From: Oasisia sp. SBJ-2009
Lineage: Eukaryota > Annelida > Polychaeta > Sabellida > Siboglinidae
Direction of reading: 5' to 3'
DNA length: 64,000 nucleotides
Assembly: GCA_964017155.1 (NCBI GenBank)
Contig: OZ024861.1
Span: forward strand, 16,941,283 to 17,005,282
The notes below the pieces were generated by a model. It did no database searches. It had not been told where the DNA came from and worked only from the letters and a program-made list of their open reading frames with translations. The position numbers and the translations under genes are program-made. Each line of letters starts with the position of its first letter. Position 1 is the first letter of the stretch. Of this stretch, positions 36,374-49,365 are shown piece after piece.

Positions 36374-37357
36374 ATGGATAACGATACCAACTCATCCATC
36401 GCCTTCAAAGAGGAATTCCGTGAAATGATGAACATGAAGGAATATTGTTACATTAACACAACAGTAATCTGTATAGTAATCATCCTGAACGTGATTATGA
36501 ACTCGTTCGTGATCGCTGTGATCGCACGTTACCCGCCGCTACGAGAAGATCGCACGACCCTGTTCAAGTTCTCACTGGCGGTGTCCGACTTCGCTGCCGG
36601 GTGTACCTTCATGCCCATCAGCGCCGCCCTATGCTCCAGGGCAACGCCGGGAATCGCAGACAGGGTTGGTCTTCTTCCGGAGATACATGCCTATATGGTG
36701 TGGTGGTTTGCGTTCAACTCGATGTATAGTCTGTGTTGGCTGACAATCTCCAAAGTTATCGTCATCGTGAACCCTTTTAAAGTTGAGCGATTTCTCACTC
36801 ACAAATGCTGCTACTTCATCATTGCCATGACCTGGATTATTGGCTGTGTGCTTGCTCTCGGTAACTTTGCAACGGACATACCTTGGAATACTGTGAGGTG
36901 CACATATGGCAGGACGGATGAGCACAGTATGAAGATTGGTCACCTGGCAGTGTTCTTAATGGGCGTGGCATTGCCTGTTTCACTACTTGTCTACGGCACG
37001 CTGCGCATATTCATCGTAGTAATGCGCACTCATAGGCAGATATTGGCGCTCGAAAACTCGGTCGCTGTTGGCGAAAACTCCATCGGTAACACTGGTTTCG
37101 TCACGTTTCACGCAATACGATCATCCAGCAACGTGTTCATTATCTGCGTCGTTTCGCTAATTCTCGACACTCCTATCATAGTCTTCGCTCTACTAGATAT
37201 TGTCACGGGCATACCAGATGTGTTTAGCTTCGTCAGTGTATGGCTATTTCAAACCAACACGTTTATGAATAGTCTATTGTATTTGGTTTTGTTCAAGTGT
37301 GTACGAAAAAAAGTAGTCCACATGTGTTGTGCGATAATCGTTTATGTCCGTGCTTGA
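36374..37357 (+). CDS. Class A-like orphan GPCR, subtype A, intact
   Basis: A single-exon receptor of 327 aa, expected at the plasma membrane; ligand unknown. The N-terminus has NDT/NSS glycosylation sites (MDNDTNSSIAF). TM1 has NVIMNSFVIAVI; TM2 has SLAVSDFAAG with the conserved Asp. TM3 ends ISKVIVIVNPF, with SKV at the D/E-R-Y position. ECL2 contains RCTYG. TM6 has LDTP instead of CWxP, and TM7 has NSLLY instead of NPxxY, then helix 8 KCVRKKVVH. Loop 3 carries RTHRQILALE as in subtype B. ATG choice is supported by the same start in the copies at 217, 9427 and 42739. It is the only intact A gene here. Its 3' flank is interrupted by an L2-like LINE about 25 bp after the stop. Confidence 0.88.
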   Translation: MDNDTNSSIAFKEEFREMMNMKEYCYINTTVICIVIILNVIMNSFVIAVIARYPPLREDRTTLFKFSLAVSDFAAGCTFMPISAALCSRATPGIADRVGLLPEIHAYMVWWFAFNSMYSLCWLTISKVIVIVNPFKVERFLTHKCCYFIIAMTWIIGCVLALGNFATDIPWNTVRCTYGRTDEHSMKIGHLAVFLMGVALPVSLLVYGTLRIFIVVMRTHRQILALENSVAVGENSIGNTGFVTFHAIRSSSNVFIICVVSLILDTPIIVFALLDIVTGIPDVFSFVSVWLFQTNTFMNSLLYLVLFKCVRKKVVHMCCAIIVYVRA

Positions 37358-37382
37358 TGAGAACCTAAATAGCAGCGAAGCT

Positions 37383-39085
37383 CAATAATAATAATAATAG
37401 TAACTTCTTTTGCGCCAATATCCTCGAAAATCATGCTCAGTGGCGCGACAAAACCAGGGGATTAATCAATCTCATAATCGAAAGCAATGCGTGAGTCGTC
37501 AACGGATGGATGGAAAAGCTAGGAGGCTAAGGAGGATAGGCAGCATTAAAGAGATAGGTTTTTAGATGTCGGCGGAATGAAACTATATTACCTTGTGATT
37601 TAACACTGGCAGGAAGCGAATTCCACACCGTTGGTGCGGCAACTGAGAAAGCTCGGGTCCCGGCTTTCGTTTTCACCCGAGGGATGTGAAGAGGGTTACT
37701 ACTGGTTGAGCGTAGCTGTCTGGAATTTCTTGTTGGAGTTAGATTGAATTTAGATATGCTGGTTGTGTAGATGAGAGTGCTTGATAGGCTATTGTACACA
37801 TTTTGAAAATGATGCGATAGTGCACAGGTAGCCAATGCAGTGATTTTAGAAGCGGCACTGAGCGAGAAAAACGTGGAGAACGCGTGACTACCCTTGCTAA
37901 ACAATTTTGGACACGCTGAAGTTTGGCTATGTCCTTGTTTGCGGTATTGTAAAGGAGGGAATTGCAGTAGTCGAGTCTGCTGCTTACTAGAGCTGTGGCG
38001 ATGGTTTTAGCAACGGAAAGTGATAAAAAACCGGCGGATACGGCGGAGATCACGGATATGGTAAAAACAGCAACGGCATGTTTTCGAGATATGTTTTTTG
38101 AAATTGAAGTTTTCATCAAACGTTACTCCGAGATTTAAAACTGAGATGGCTGGTGTGATACTCTGACTCAGAATATGTGTCGGGAAAAAGCCATTGAGTT
38201 TTGCCCGCTGCGTTGAGGTACCAATGATGAGAAATTCAGTCTTATCTGCATTTAGTTTTAATTTACTATTTTTCATCCAGAGGGAGACATCTTGGAGACA
38301 ATCCCTGAGCTGGTTTAGGGAGCGACAAGTATCAGGTGTGGTCAGAGAAACATAGATTTGTGTGTCATCTGCATAAAGGTGATGATCCAGGTTATGACTC
38401 TGGATAACTGAGCTTAATGGTGTTGTGTACAGAGTGAAAAGCAACGGACCCAAAACAGAACCCTGGGGGACACCACAAGAGGTGGGCAGCATGTCTGAGA
38501 AGCAGTTACCTATTTTAATGGCTTGCCGTCTGTCAGTAAGGTATGAAGTAAACCAGCTCAAGGCTGTGCCAGATATCCCATACCACGTTGATAAGCGTGT
38601 AATGAGAATGTCGTGGTCAATGGTGTCGAAAGCGGCGGATAGGTCAAGCAGGGTCAGTGCAGTAACATTGCCATTATCAATGTTAAGGTTTATGTCATTG
38701 TGTACTTTTAAAAGAGCAGTTTCTGTTGAGTGAAATTGTTTGTACGCAGACTGTGATGCATTGGTTAAACCATTTATGTTGATGTGAGAAGTAAGTCGAT
38801 TTGCAACAACCTTTTCGAGTATTTTGGAAATGAAGCTAAGGTTAGAAATAGGCCTGTAGCTGTTTAGATCTTCTTTTGACAGAGTTGTCTTCTTAAGAAT
38901 TGGATTTACATGTGCACATTTAAAGTCTTCAGGGAATAAGCCGGAGCAGAGTGATGCATTTATTATATATGTTATTGGTTTAATTAAAACGTCAATGCAT
39001 GCTTTCAGTAGTATGGTCGGAAGTGGGTCAAGATCACAAGATTTATTTGGGGGTGACATGATTATTTTTTTCACTTCAGTAATAC
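37383..39085 (-). mobile_element. L2/CR1-like LINE, 5'-truncated
   Basis: Inserted between 'gcagcgaagctcaat' and 'acagccacattctta'. The same sequence is continuous at 9941-9967 and 43235-43260, which are empty sites. The 3' end (left) is an (AAT)n run. The element is about 1.7 kb and lacks the endonuclease. Confidence 0.87.
37527..39074 (-). pseudogene. L2/CR1-like LINE reverse transcriptase
   Basis: The main frame 39074-38007 reads SCDLDPLPTILLK and LNSYRPISNLSFISK, then motif A LLDLSAAFDTIDHD. It continues with CGVPQGSVLGPLLFTLY, motif C LYADDTQIYVS and LKLNADKTEFLIIG. Two further frames (38119-37739 and 37904-37527) continue the C-terminal part (SSRLDYCNSLLY, LHWLPVHYRIIFK, FSVAAPTVWNSLP), so two frameshifts have occurred. 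It is clearly a different copy, and probably a different subfamily, from the one at 20523. Confidence 0.9.
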
Positions 39086-39772
39086 AGCCACATTCTTAGA
39101 TAACGTACAACACTTCTACCATCTTATGCGTGGTGAAAAATCGACTGATCATGCAGGTAACCCGTACGTGTGTGTTTGATTTCTTTCCTTCCTGAAAACA
39201 ACGAGTATATTACAGTTGAATTTTCGGTTGATACCGCAAGCATGCGCGAGAAAATGTACCATTGTTTTTCTAATATGGAATATATTAATAACGTATTATA
39301 TTCACTGAAAGTAGAGAACAAATAAGACAAGTACTGTAAACAAATAAGACAAGTGCCAATTGTCGATGCCATGCGTAAAGGCCACCTACGATGTTTCCAC
39401 CACGTGCATCAACAAGTGCAGCTGTGTCGCCCGCAATGACTTCTGGAAAATAGAGACTTCCACAACGTCAAGTTCCGAGTGCCGATGTTATGTCGACTAA
39501 TCGAAGCAGCATTGTCTCAAACAACACATTTTTATTGCCTACGTACCAGGTATCCTCTGTTATTTAGACTTGTTACATTGTCGTTGTTCCATGCGATGGT
39601 ACTGCCGCACTGATATCAGCCAAGCCACGTCGCAAGATGTTATTAAATTTGGGAAATCGTTTTGACCATATCTTTCTTCTGGCTATTTGTACAGAGTCCG
39701 TTCGATTGTCAACACTTGGTGTAATGCTGGAATTGCAGTGGTTATTGTAATAAATGTTAATGGCATATTGGT

Positions 39773-39858
<86 letters not shown>

Positions 39859-40967
39859 CCAAAAATGACATCAGCCTGCGTTGTAGTTGATCTTACATCC
39901 GCGATGGATCTTCTAATTTGAGTTCTTATTTAAAGTGCCTATGACACGGTTGGTGTTAATATTGGTTCGTATTTGAGAGAAAACTATGAATTATGTAAAA
40001 TGCCTTCACTATAATGTAATTACAAACCTTGACTGGTATATAATGTGGCTGTAACAGCAATTGCAACACATCTACAGCGGGTATTTTACAACAAATAAGC
40101 GGAGCACCATTTGTCCTTGTTTACTTCATTTCGGCATTACCGTTCTTGGCTCTCTGCCATTGCATGAAGGTCATAACTGGTTGCATCCAGATATTGCTTG
40201 GTCTTCTACAGGTTTGCCTTTTACAAGGCAACTGCAGTTAAACAGTACACTCTCATGGTCGAGCGAACAGCTGCTGCTGCTGTTCTGCCGAGTTGAAGGA
40301 CATGATGGTCGAAGCCTGCAATGGCACATAACTCTGGCCGCCTTTGTGGTATATATCGCAAATTATCCGTTTTGAGGTCGATCATTGTGAAAGAGGATAG
40401 TCTAAAGGCAGTTATCACGCGCGAACACGGCGAAGGCATACTAATGGCGACGTGAAATTATGGTGTCCTGCTGTTATTAAGAAACTGTGATCAGGACTTG
40501 GAAATGATTGGTTATGCTCAGGTCAATACGACACTTCCGTCGACGGTGCTACTCGATGGAAGTAGTAACCTGGACGGCAGGGACGGCCATAAGCATTCGA
40601 CAGTAACTACACACTGTGTCCAATTTCGTAAACGTTCTACCGAGTTTGCTAATTTACCAAAAATTAGAACATGCCTGAATTGTCTATTTAAGACATACAT
40701 TTTCGGACGAGGGTCAGTTCCGCTTTGTGAGCGCAGGGTAGAGAAATGGGAACTAGCTTGTGTTGTGCGGCATTTGAGAGACAGAGTTAATTATTGGTTA
40801 GGATAAGAAAGAAACATTGCTAACGATAACAATTACACACAAACATCGTGGAGGAAAGCAAAAGAGAAGTGTTGTGTTGATCGTATGCCGATCAATCTAT
40901 GTTTATATAACATTATTATTCTTTACATTGAATCTTTAATTTGATAAAATATTGTGAGGTTAGAACA
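39086..40967. other. Duplicon remnants and unknown sequence
   Basis: 39086-39330 continues the A-receptor 3' flank. 39773-39855 is an (AT)n tract. 39380-40440 has no recognisable gene, and the 104-residue open frame at 40061-40375 resembles nothing I know. 40480-40740 is a diverged copy of the A-receptor upstream region. Confidence 0.55.
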
Positions 40968-41350
40968 ATGATCGGCGCGACGACGGATAACATTGCAAAT
41001 TTAACCATGCCCTTTAACAAGGAATTATTCGACTTAATAAACACGAACGAATAATCTAACACGCAACCTGTGGTGATATGTATAATAATCATACTGAACG
41101 TGATAATGAACTCGCTCGTGATCGCTGTGATCGCACATTAACGGCAGCTACGAGAAATCGCACGACCCTATTCATGTTCTCGCTGTCGGTGCCAGACCTA
41201 TGCTACGGATCAACTCCGGAAGTCGCAGACATGGTTGGTTTCCTTCCTAAGGGACATGCCTTTTATGACGTGGTGGTTCAACTCGATGCATAGTCTGTGT
41301 TGGCTTACAATCTCCAAAGCGATCGCCATCCTGAAATCTTTAAAAGTCAT
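40968..41350 (+). pseudogene. Third GPCR subtype, truncated in an AGT repeat
   Basis: ATG at 40968 opens MIGATTDNIANLTMPFNKEL, a receptor N-terminus (NLT glycosylation site) unlike A or B. A TAA at 41051-41053 and another at 41138-41140 interrupt it. TM1 (IIIILNVIMNSLVIAVIA) and the start of TM2 follow. Then part of TM2 is lost ('gacct|atgctacgg'), and the frame shifts. TM3 up to TISKAIAILKS is visible in the third frame before the (AGT)n tract begins. No TM4-TM7 exists downstream. Confidence 0.8.
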
Positions 41351-41357
41351 TATCATA

Positions 41358-41687
<330 letters not shown>

Positions 41688-42738
41688 ATGCTTTTAGCAG
41701 TTGGAAAACAGCACCGTGACAAAGAGTCGCCAGGCTGATACCCAAACTTATACTCGTTCAAAAACGTATTTTATCGTCAGCCAATGAAATTGCCCACAAG
41801 GAGTCTGGTCGGCCTCATTGATATACGTGTTGCACTTACAGTAAAACAAAATGTCACCTAAAAGAAATCGTGATTGTAGGTCAATGTAACTTGTACCAAG
41901 ACACAAAGTTGAGACTTCGCAAGTACTTTTATAATGAAACATAGCTTTATACACTCGGTAATATGTATATTTCTGATGACAACAACTTCAGCCATATAAA
42001 AGACACATGAACAAAAGTAGAAAATCATGTTGTGTGTTTGTTAGTACAGATACCCTGAAGGAAATACCAATAAAAAACGTATCGATATGAATTTATATGT
42101 CAGCCCCTTTAACATATTTCGTACAATGTAGGAGCAATTCCGGTATCCAAATGAAAAATTGAAATATGTGCGTCGTAAATTAATCAAACAGTCTTGCATT
42201 AAGTAACTGCCTCATATCCCAACAATACTTTATGCACTAATTAATCAGTTACAGGATACTATATGTAAAATGTATCATCATTATATAATTAAATATTTAG
42301 AGTCACGCACATCGACTGACGCAATATCTGTCATCATTCCTTCTTCAAAGGGGCTTATCAAACTACTACTACTAATCATAATAAACACGGAAATCCGATG
42401 ATCGTGAAAACTCATCATAACCCGAGGCCAAGGCTTATCGGCGAGTGTGAGTCGGTTGCAGCATCCCATTATTTTCGCGTCGACGAGAAACTATTAATTC
42501 ATGAAATCATGTTTTCATCCGCTACGTTAAGTACTAATACAATTTGGACGATGTCACGTGCTGAGAGACGAAGTGTTTATCAGCCACATCATGACACATC
42601 GCCTACATGCGACAGACCAGTGATGTCAACATCATCTTCCACGGCAGATGGACGAACAAGATAAGAAGAAGATGTATTATTCGAAATGTTTCGTTTTTAT
42701 TTGTAACATAATATAAGATTACATAAATAAACGAATCG
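41688..42738. other. Upstream flank of the A receptor at 42739
   Basis: 41688-41830 and 42330-42738 are diverged or rearranged copies of 35240-35400 and 35515-36373. No supported gene. Confidence 0.65.
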
Positions 42739-43232
42739 ATGGATAACAATACTAACTCATCCATCTCTTTCAAATATAAATTCCTTGATATGATGAACAG
42801 GAACGAATATTCGTACATCAAAACACCAGTAATCTGTGTAATAATAATCCTGAACGTGATTATGAACTCGCTCGTGATCGCTGTGATCGCACGCTACCCG
42901 CAGTTACGAGAAGATCGCACGACCCTATTCATGTTCTCACTGTCGGTGTCCGACCTCGCTGTCGGGTGTACCTTCATGCCCATCACCGCCGCCCTGTGCT
43001 CCGGAGCATGATGTATTCGCTAATTCTCGATACTCCTCTCCTAGTATTCGCTGTACTATACACTCTCACTGGCACACACGTACCACATGTGTTTAGCTTC
43101 GTCAGTGCATGGCTATTTCAAAGCAACACATTTATGAAGAGTCTACTGTATTTGGTTTTGTTCAAGTGTGTACAAAGAAAAGTAGTCCACATGATAGTCG
43201 TCTATATCCCCGCTCGATTAGAACCTAAGTAG
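42739..43232 (+). pseudogene. A-type GPCR with internal deletion (TM2 end to TM6)
   Basis: MDNNTNSSISF, TM1 and TM2 to MPITAALCSGA are intact. The sequence then jumps to the end of TM6 (SLILDTPLLVFAVL) in another frame, losing TM3-TM5; the first frame stops at 43009-43011. TM7 (FMKSLLYLVLFK) and a shortened tail follow. The left breakpoint lies about 50 bp further downstream than in the similar deletion at 9427, so the two losses were independent or later modified. Confidence 0.88.
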
Positions 43233-44705
43233 CAGCGAAGCTCAATACAGCCACATTCTAAGTTAACGTGCAACACGTTTACCACGGTGTTGATAAGTCG
43301 ACTGATCATGATAGTAACCCGTATGTGTGTGTGTGTTTGATTTCTTGCCTTCTTGAAACCTTTGTTGTGAAATGTATTCACCTTGTACGGAGTAGTTTAC
43401 ACAATCCGTCTGATCTTAATTGATGGTTGATACAGCAAGCATGCGCGAGACAATTTATCATTGTTTTTCTTATATGGAATATATTATTTACGTATTATAT
43501 GCAATGAGAGTAGAGAAGAAATAAAATAAGTATTAGTTGAAAAGGGCATAGCGCCTTACTTTCTGCTATTTTCCTTTAACAGCAGCAGCGATTCACCACT
43601 CATGGAATTGTATTATATTATATTGTCTTTACCATGATGTATTGCATTATTTTCCCATAATATATTGTATATTCCTGTGTTGTTGTTGTTGTTGTTGCTG
43701 TCAGATAAACTTTCATTAATTCATTCATTCATAAGAAAAGTACTGTAAGCAAATAACACAGGTTTTCTATCGAGAGTATAAGACATGCAAATATATCCAT
43801 GTTGTCACCGATTGCATCAACGTTTTCAAAGACGTGTCTATGTGTGACACTCGCATTGTTCCTTCAACAACCTTCCCAACGAGCGTTGTGTGTGTTATTT
43901 AACCCTAGTAGTCTAAATCTATGCGGCGCGTGATTGAAATCGATACATCCTATTAGTATATATTGGATAAGAGGCTATTAATTTATGAAAAGAAATGTTG
44001 CATCCACCCACATGAAAGGTACATCTAACGTCACTAATAACATCAGAAATAATCCAAACAATGCGAGGTGATACTAATTTGTCATGAAGACATGTTGCTG
44101 TGTATTTACGCAATGTGCAATGTCTGTTCGCTGCTGTTGAAGCAAAGTTATTCCCAGGACACGGAAGAATTTAAACTAGCAATTTTGCATAGGGCTCCTT
44201 CGCTAACGGTGATAATCGATAAAAGTGTTAACGAGACAATTTTGGACAAACCAGAAATAGGCGCAGGAAAACGGACACGGTGTCCAATTTCTAGAAGAAG
44301 TATCGAATATATTAATGTATCTTTGCTACTACAAACTAGCATACGCTTATCTTACACTCTAGCGTTGGTAGTAGTATTTTGCTATGTTGACATGCATCAT
44401 AAATACAACGTATATAGTCTTCTAATTATAAAACAGAAAACGATCTTTGATTGCTGTTTTCGTGTTTCCTTTTCACATTTGCGAACAACAAAGAATAAAG
44501 CGGTTTATTATTTTACCTGATTCAAATCAGTGTTTTCTTAATGCAAACACAAACTTGGATTTCGTCAGGTTTCGGTTAGATTGTATTTGTTGGATACGAG
44601 TCTCCTTAGTCATTCAGCCAACAGAAATACGTTTACATAGTGTTTGCCTTTGCCCTCATTAATCAGACATGTGCTTTTAATTGTGTTTCATTTGTAGCCA
44701 GAAAA

Positions 44706-44707
<2 letters not shown>
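43233..44707. other. Downstream flank of A-type GPCR
   Basis: Near-copy of 9924-11330 and 1670-2650, ending at the GT tract that marks the border with the B half of the unit. No supported gene. Confidence 0.75.
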
Positions 44708-44740
<33 letters not shown>

Positions 44741-44802
44741 TTTGTTTATTTTTGTTTGTGTGTGTGTGTTTGTGTATGTGTGTGTGTATGTGTGCTCGTG
44801 TG
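44708..44802. repeat. (GT)n microsatellite, left border of recombinase element
   Basis: Interrupted GT/TTTG tract homologous to 12612-12690. The foreign 7.4-kb element starts just to its right. Confidence 0.95.
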
Positions 44803-44860
44803 TATGGTGACAACCGAGGACTTATACATGAATACACACCTTCTAACCGAGGACAGGGTC

Positions 44861-44884
44861 CCAACCGAGGACGTCCTCGGTTGG
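44861..44884. repeat. Perfect 24-bp palindrome of the end motif
   Basis: CCAACCGAGGAC is followed directly by its complement. It is built from two head-to-head copies of the AACCGAGGAC motif that marks both element ends. A candidate recombinase-binding or crossover site. Confidence 0.9.
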
Positions 44885-46071
44885 TGTCAAGAACGTGAGC
44901 GCATTGTCGACATTCTGGAAGTGGAAAATATTCAAATTTTACGAAAATCCGCGCCAGACCTCGATCATATATAACAGTGCGGACCGTGTGTACATACCGC
45001 TGAGCCACTGGAAGCTAACTTTTACAGCTGTGTGTATTCGGACGGTTTACCGCGTCCTCGATTATTCAGCGAAATGCGAGGCAAATCACGTGACCGGACG
45101 ATCACATGGTTGTGGCTTCTTGGGGATATCATTATTTCACGCTCATGCAAAAACACAACATGGCGAAGTCGGAGCGCGATACACAGCGTCGATCAGATCA
45201 GAACTACATAAATTGAAGCAGATCAAGGTGAGACGTGGTGAAAACAAAGAACAAAGAAGTAAGATGATATTTTAAAAGTGTATTTTAAATCAATTTAATG
45301 CCGTCGAGTCGAAGCAAACTAACCGATGACGATGTCACAGCACGTAACAGCCCAGGCCAAGTCCAAGACGCATCACTACCGCTAAGGCGATGACCGATGT
45401 ATTGCTATTTGCGAATATATCCCCAAAACTAAGGCTACATCATTAATTCTTATTCTGTATAATGCATAATTATCTGTTTTAAGCATGCATTTATAAAATA
45501 TTGCTAATTTTTTTTGTTTCGACTTCGAAATGCACACGCAAGACGTCGCCTTAGGTTTTGCGGCCGTGCTGCGTGTACACGTGGCATGCCCTTACTGCTA
45601 GCGCCATGTGACATCGGCTTATTTATGTCGGCATTAAATTTACGGCATTAAATTGATCTAAAACATAATTTGAAAAAAATATCTTACTTCTTTCTACTGG
45701 AAATTATGTAGAATGACATTCCGAGCACATACGCATCGAAAAACGTTCGCCAAACCGTTTTGAAAAGGCCTTAATAGTAATAATTTAGGCCAGTTAACTG
45801 GAAGATTGCCAAGCTTAGCCAGGTCAAGGTCAAGCTTGCCCACACGCTACAGCCTACACTCAGCTGCTGTCAAACATTCTCTGACCTGTCATATACAATT
45901 AATAATATGTTTGCTTATCTTATATACATTTATACGCATTTAGTTACAGTATAAAATTACTAACATTACTTAAACGAAATAAATTCTCAAAATAAATTCG
46001 CGCAAAATTATAGGCATATATAAACCCTGTGATGTTGGTAAATAAGTTTCAAACTGTTTTATATATATATA

Positions 46072-46120
<49 letters not shown>

Positions 46121-46157
46121 TATCCATTTAACACTGTGTACAAATTATTGCAGCATC
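44885..46157 (+). other. 5' region of the recombinase element
   Basis: No confirmed gene. A short frame starting with an ATG near 45159 (MAKSERDTQRR) ends before a donor-like CAAG|GTGAGA near 45229, and may be a leader exon. An (AT)n tract lies at 46079-46117. Confidence 0.4.
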
Positions 46158-49100
46158 ATGCCCAGAAGAAAAAGAAGAGCAGATGATGAAGTGAACATTT
46201 TGGCAAGTACAAGCAATCAACAGAACATAAAGTGTTTACAGAAATACAGACAAAGTCATTATCGCCTTTTCTCTCCTGAAATATGTGTGTCACTATAATG
46301 CAAAACCACAAATATGTAGCATTATGTTTAGATTTGTTTATATAGAGGATTACATTATTAATGACATTTTATTATACAGAACTAATATTTTTATTAAAAG
46401 GTTTCCCACCAATTGAATGAGTATATTTATGGTGCAACAATTATATCAGAATAATATATAATAATGGCATTTCTTTTCTCAGAAGCAGAGAGGTGGAGGT
46501 GTGGAAGAGGGACAGAAGCAGAGAGATGGAGGTGTGGAAGACGGACAGAAGCAGAGAGATGGAAGTGTGGAAGAGGGACAGAAGCAGAGAGATGGAGGTG
46601 TAGAAGAAGGACAGACGCAGGGAGATGGAGGTGTGGAAGAGGGACATAAGCAGAGAGATGGAGGTGTGGAAGAGGGACAGAAGCAGAGAGATGGAAGTGT
46701 GGAAGAGGGACAGACGCAGGGAGATGGAGGTGTGGAAGAGGGACAGAAGCAGAGAGATGGAGGTGTGGAAGAGGGACAGAAGCAGAGAGATGGAAGTGTG
46801 GAAGAGGGACAGACGCAGGGAGATGGAGGTGTGGAAGAGGGACAGAAGCAGAGAGATGGAGGTGTGGAAGAGGGACAGACGCAGGGAGATGGAGGTGTGG
46901 AAGACGGACAGAAGCAGAGAGATGGAGGTGTGGAAGAGGGACAGAAGCAGAGAGGTGGAAGTGTGGAAGAGGGACAGACGCAGGGAGATGGAGGTGTGGA
47001 AGAGGGGCAGAAGCAGAGAGATGGAGGTGTGGAAGAGGGACAGAAGCAGAGAGATGGAGGTTTGATAGAGAGACAGAAGCAGAGAGATGGAGATGTAGCA
47101 GGAAGTAGCATGCGTGAAGTGAACAATATATTGGATAGCGAGACTGATCGATGGAGCTCAGAAGAATCTTCGAGTAGTGACTATGTACCGGACTCAGTCT
47201 CAGAGGAATCCGAAGAAGATGAATCCCCTACAGGAAGACGGGAGATGCGAAATTATTCTGATCTGAAGGGATTGAACAATCACAGGAAGGATGTCTTAGA
47301 AAATGATCCATTTATCTACGAAGGATCTTCAGATAGTGACTATGTACCCAATTCAGATGATTCAGAAGAATTCGAAAAACAGGAGACTGGGAGAAGACGT
47401 GATATGGAAGAGAACACAACTCACCGTGACGGAGCCAGGGAATTGCAGAAGGACGATAGCAAAGATGATGCAGAAGTGGAGACGGGAATGACAGCGTCAC
47501 GTTCTAATGAGATTGTGGTCATGACCACCAACAACGGTATAGCTAGAAAATGGGATAAGAAGCATTACTGCTGTTATTGTCTTCAGCCACAGTCAAAGTT
47601 ACCAAGACATTTACAAACCTGCCACCCTGACGAATCCGATGTGTGTGGATTTACACAAGAAAAAGACAAAGCAGCTAGACAGAAACTGTTGTGCAAACTA
47701 CGAAACCTAGGCAACCACCTACATAACTGCGAGGTAAAGAGAGACAACAGAGGAATTCTCATCGTTGGCTATAGACCCAGTGGACACGTAAATGCCGAAG
47801 ATTATGGACCATGTCCATATTGCTACGGGTATTATGTAATGAAGGACTTATGGAAACATCGGTGCCCGTTGAAACCAAGCAGATCTACACATGATGCAGC
47901 GGCAGCGAGTTCTTCTCAGAGCACGGGGTCGAAACAGTTGCATGAACGCATGATGACCAAAAGCAAGTTACTGATGCCGCCTCCTGTAGGTGTCAGACAT
48001 GAACTGCAAGCATTGCTCGTGCCCATGAATTCAGATACGGTTAGCAGGATAGTGAAGAGTGATAGTTTGATCCTGGAACTGGCACGAAGGGAGTTTCTTA
48101 GAATTGGTCACGACAAAGACCAGCACAATCATATCAGAAACAAACTCCGTGAACTTGGGCGACTACTTATGCAGCTACGGCGAAACGCCAATCAGCCAAA
48201 TGCGTCACTGCAAGACTTCATTCATGCTGGCAAACTAGCTGACATAGTCAGAGCTGTTCAAGATATTGCCGGATTCACCCCTAGTCAGAATATCTTCAAG
48301 GTGCCATCATTGGCATTGAAAATCGACCATTCCATAAAGAAATGTGCGACCATAGTGAAAGCTACTGCGTTGGAATCTGGAGACAAGCAGACTGTCGAGA
48401 TCGCCGACAACTTCGCTGGACTGCTTGATATTAAGTGGAAGGAGGAAATTGCTGGACCTGCACAAAGAACACTACACGACGGAAAGCGTAACAAGCCTCA
48501 AGCACTCCCGACAAGTGCGAACGTTGTGAAGATGACTGAGTATCTTCGAGACACTGCGAAGACGCAAGTCGATATCCTGACAGCAGCGACAGGAGAAAGC
48601 GCCAAGAACGCATGGAATCTCCTCAACGAGGTTACTCTTACGCAGGTCATCTTATTCAACAGAAGAAGACAGGGCGAAGTCTCCAAGATGAAACTACAGG
48701 ATTTTCACAAAAGGCACACAGCGAGCACCAGCAGTGACTATGGTCTCAGCAAATTAGAACAGCAGTTGTGTCGTCTTTTTGAGGTTGTCGAAGTTGTAGG
48801 GAAGAGGGGGCGTACTGTGCCTGTCATTCTGAGCAGTGACATAATTACACAGATGACAACCCTTACTGAAAAAAGAGGAGAGGCCGGTGTTGCCGCTGGA
48901 AACAAACATGTGTTTGCACGGTCGAGCTATGACAGCATGGAACATATCAGAGGTTCTGATTGTATGAAGAAACACGCCGAATTGTCTGGCGTATCAGATC
49001 CACAATCCATGCGATCCTTAAAACTAAGAAAGCAAGTTGCAACATCGTCTCAGATGTTGGCGCTTAAAGAAAATGAGCTAGATCTGCTGGCAGGATACAT

Positions 49101-49288
49101 GGGGCACGATATCCGGGTTCATCGTCAGTACTACCGTCTTCCTGACACCGTGCTGTGTGTTGCTAAGCTGTCCAAGTTGTTTCTTCATCTTGAAAGAGGC
49201 TGCTTATCTTCACAACACGGAAGGTCACTCGACGAGATGACCACGAAAGACACAGAACATGTCAGTGAACGTAAGTGTTTATGGCAGT

Positions 49289-49365
<77 letters not shown>

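Noticed and set aside
40061..40375. 104-residue open frame as a gene
   Set aside because: No motif, no conserved copy and no splice or start context that supports it.
46479..47126. 215-residue Cys/Pro/Ser-rich frame on the - strand and a 146-residue frame on the + strand
   Set aside because: The 33-bp repeat keeps several frames open. Only the frame that continues into the zinc-finger-like and recombinase domains and fits the splice phases is credible.
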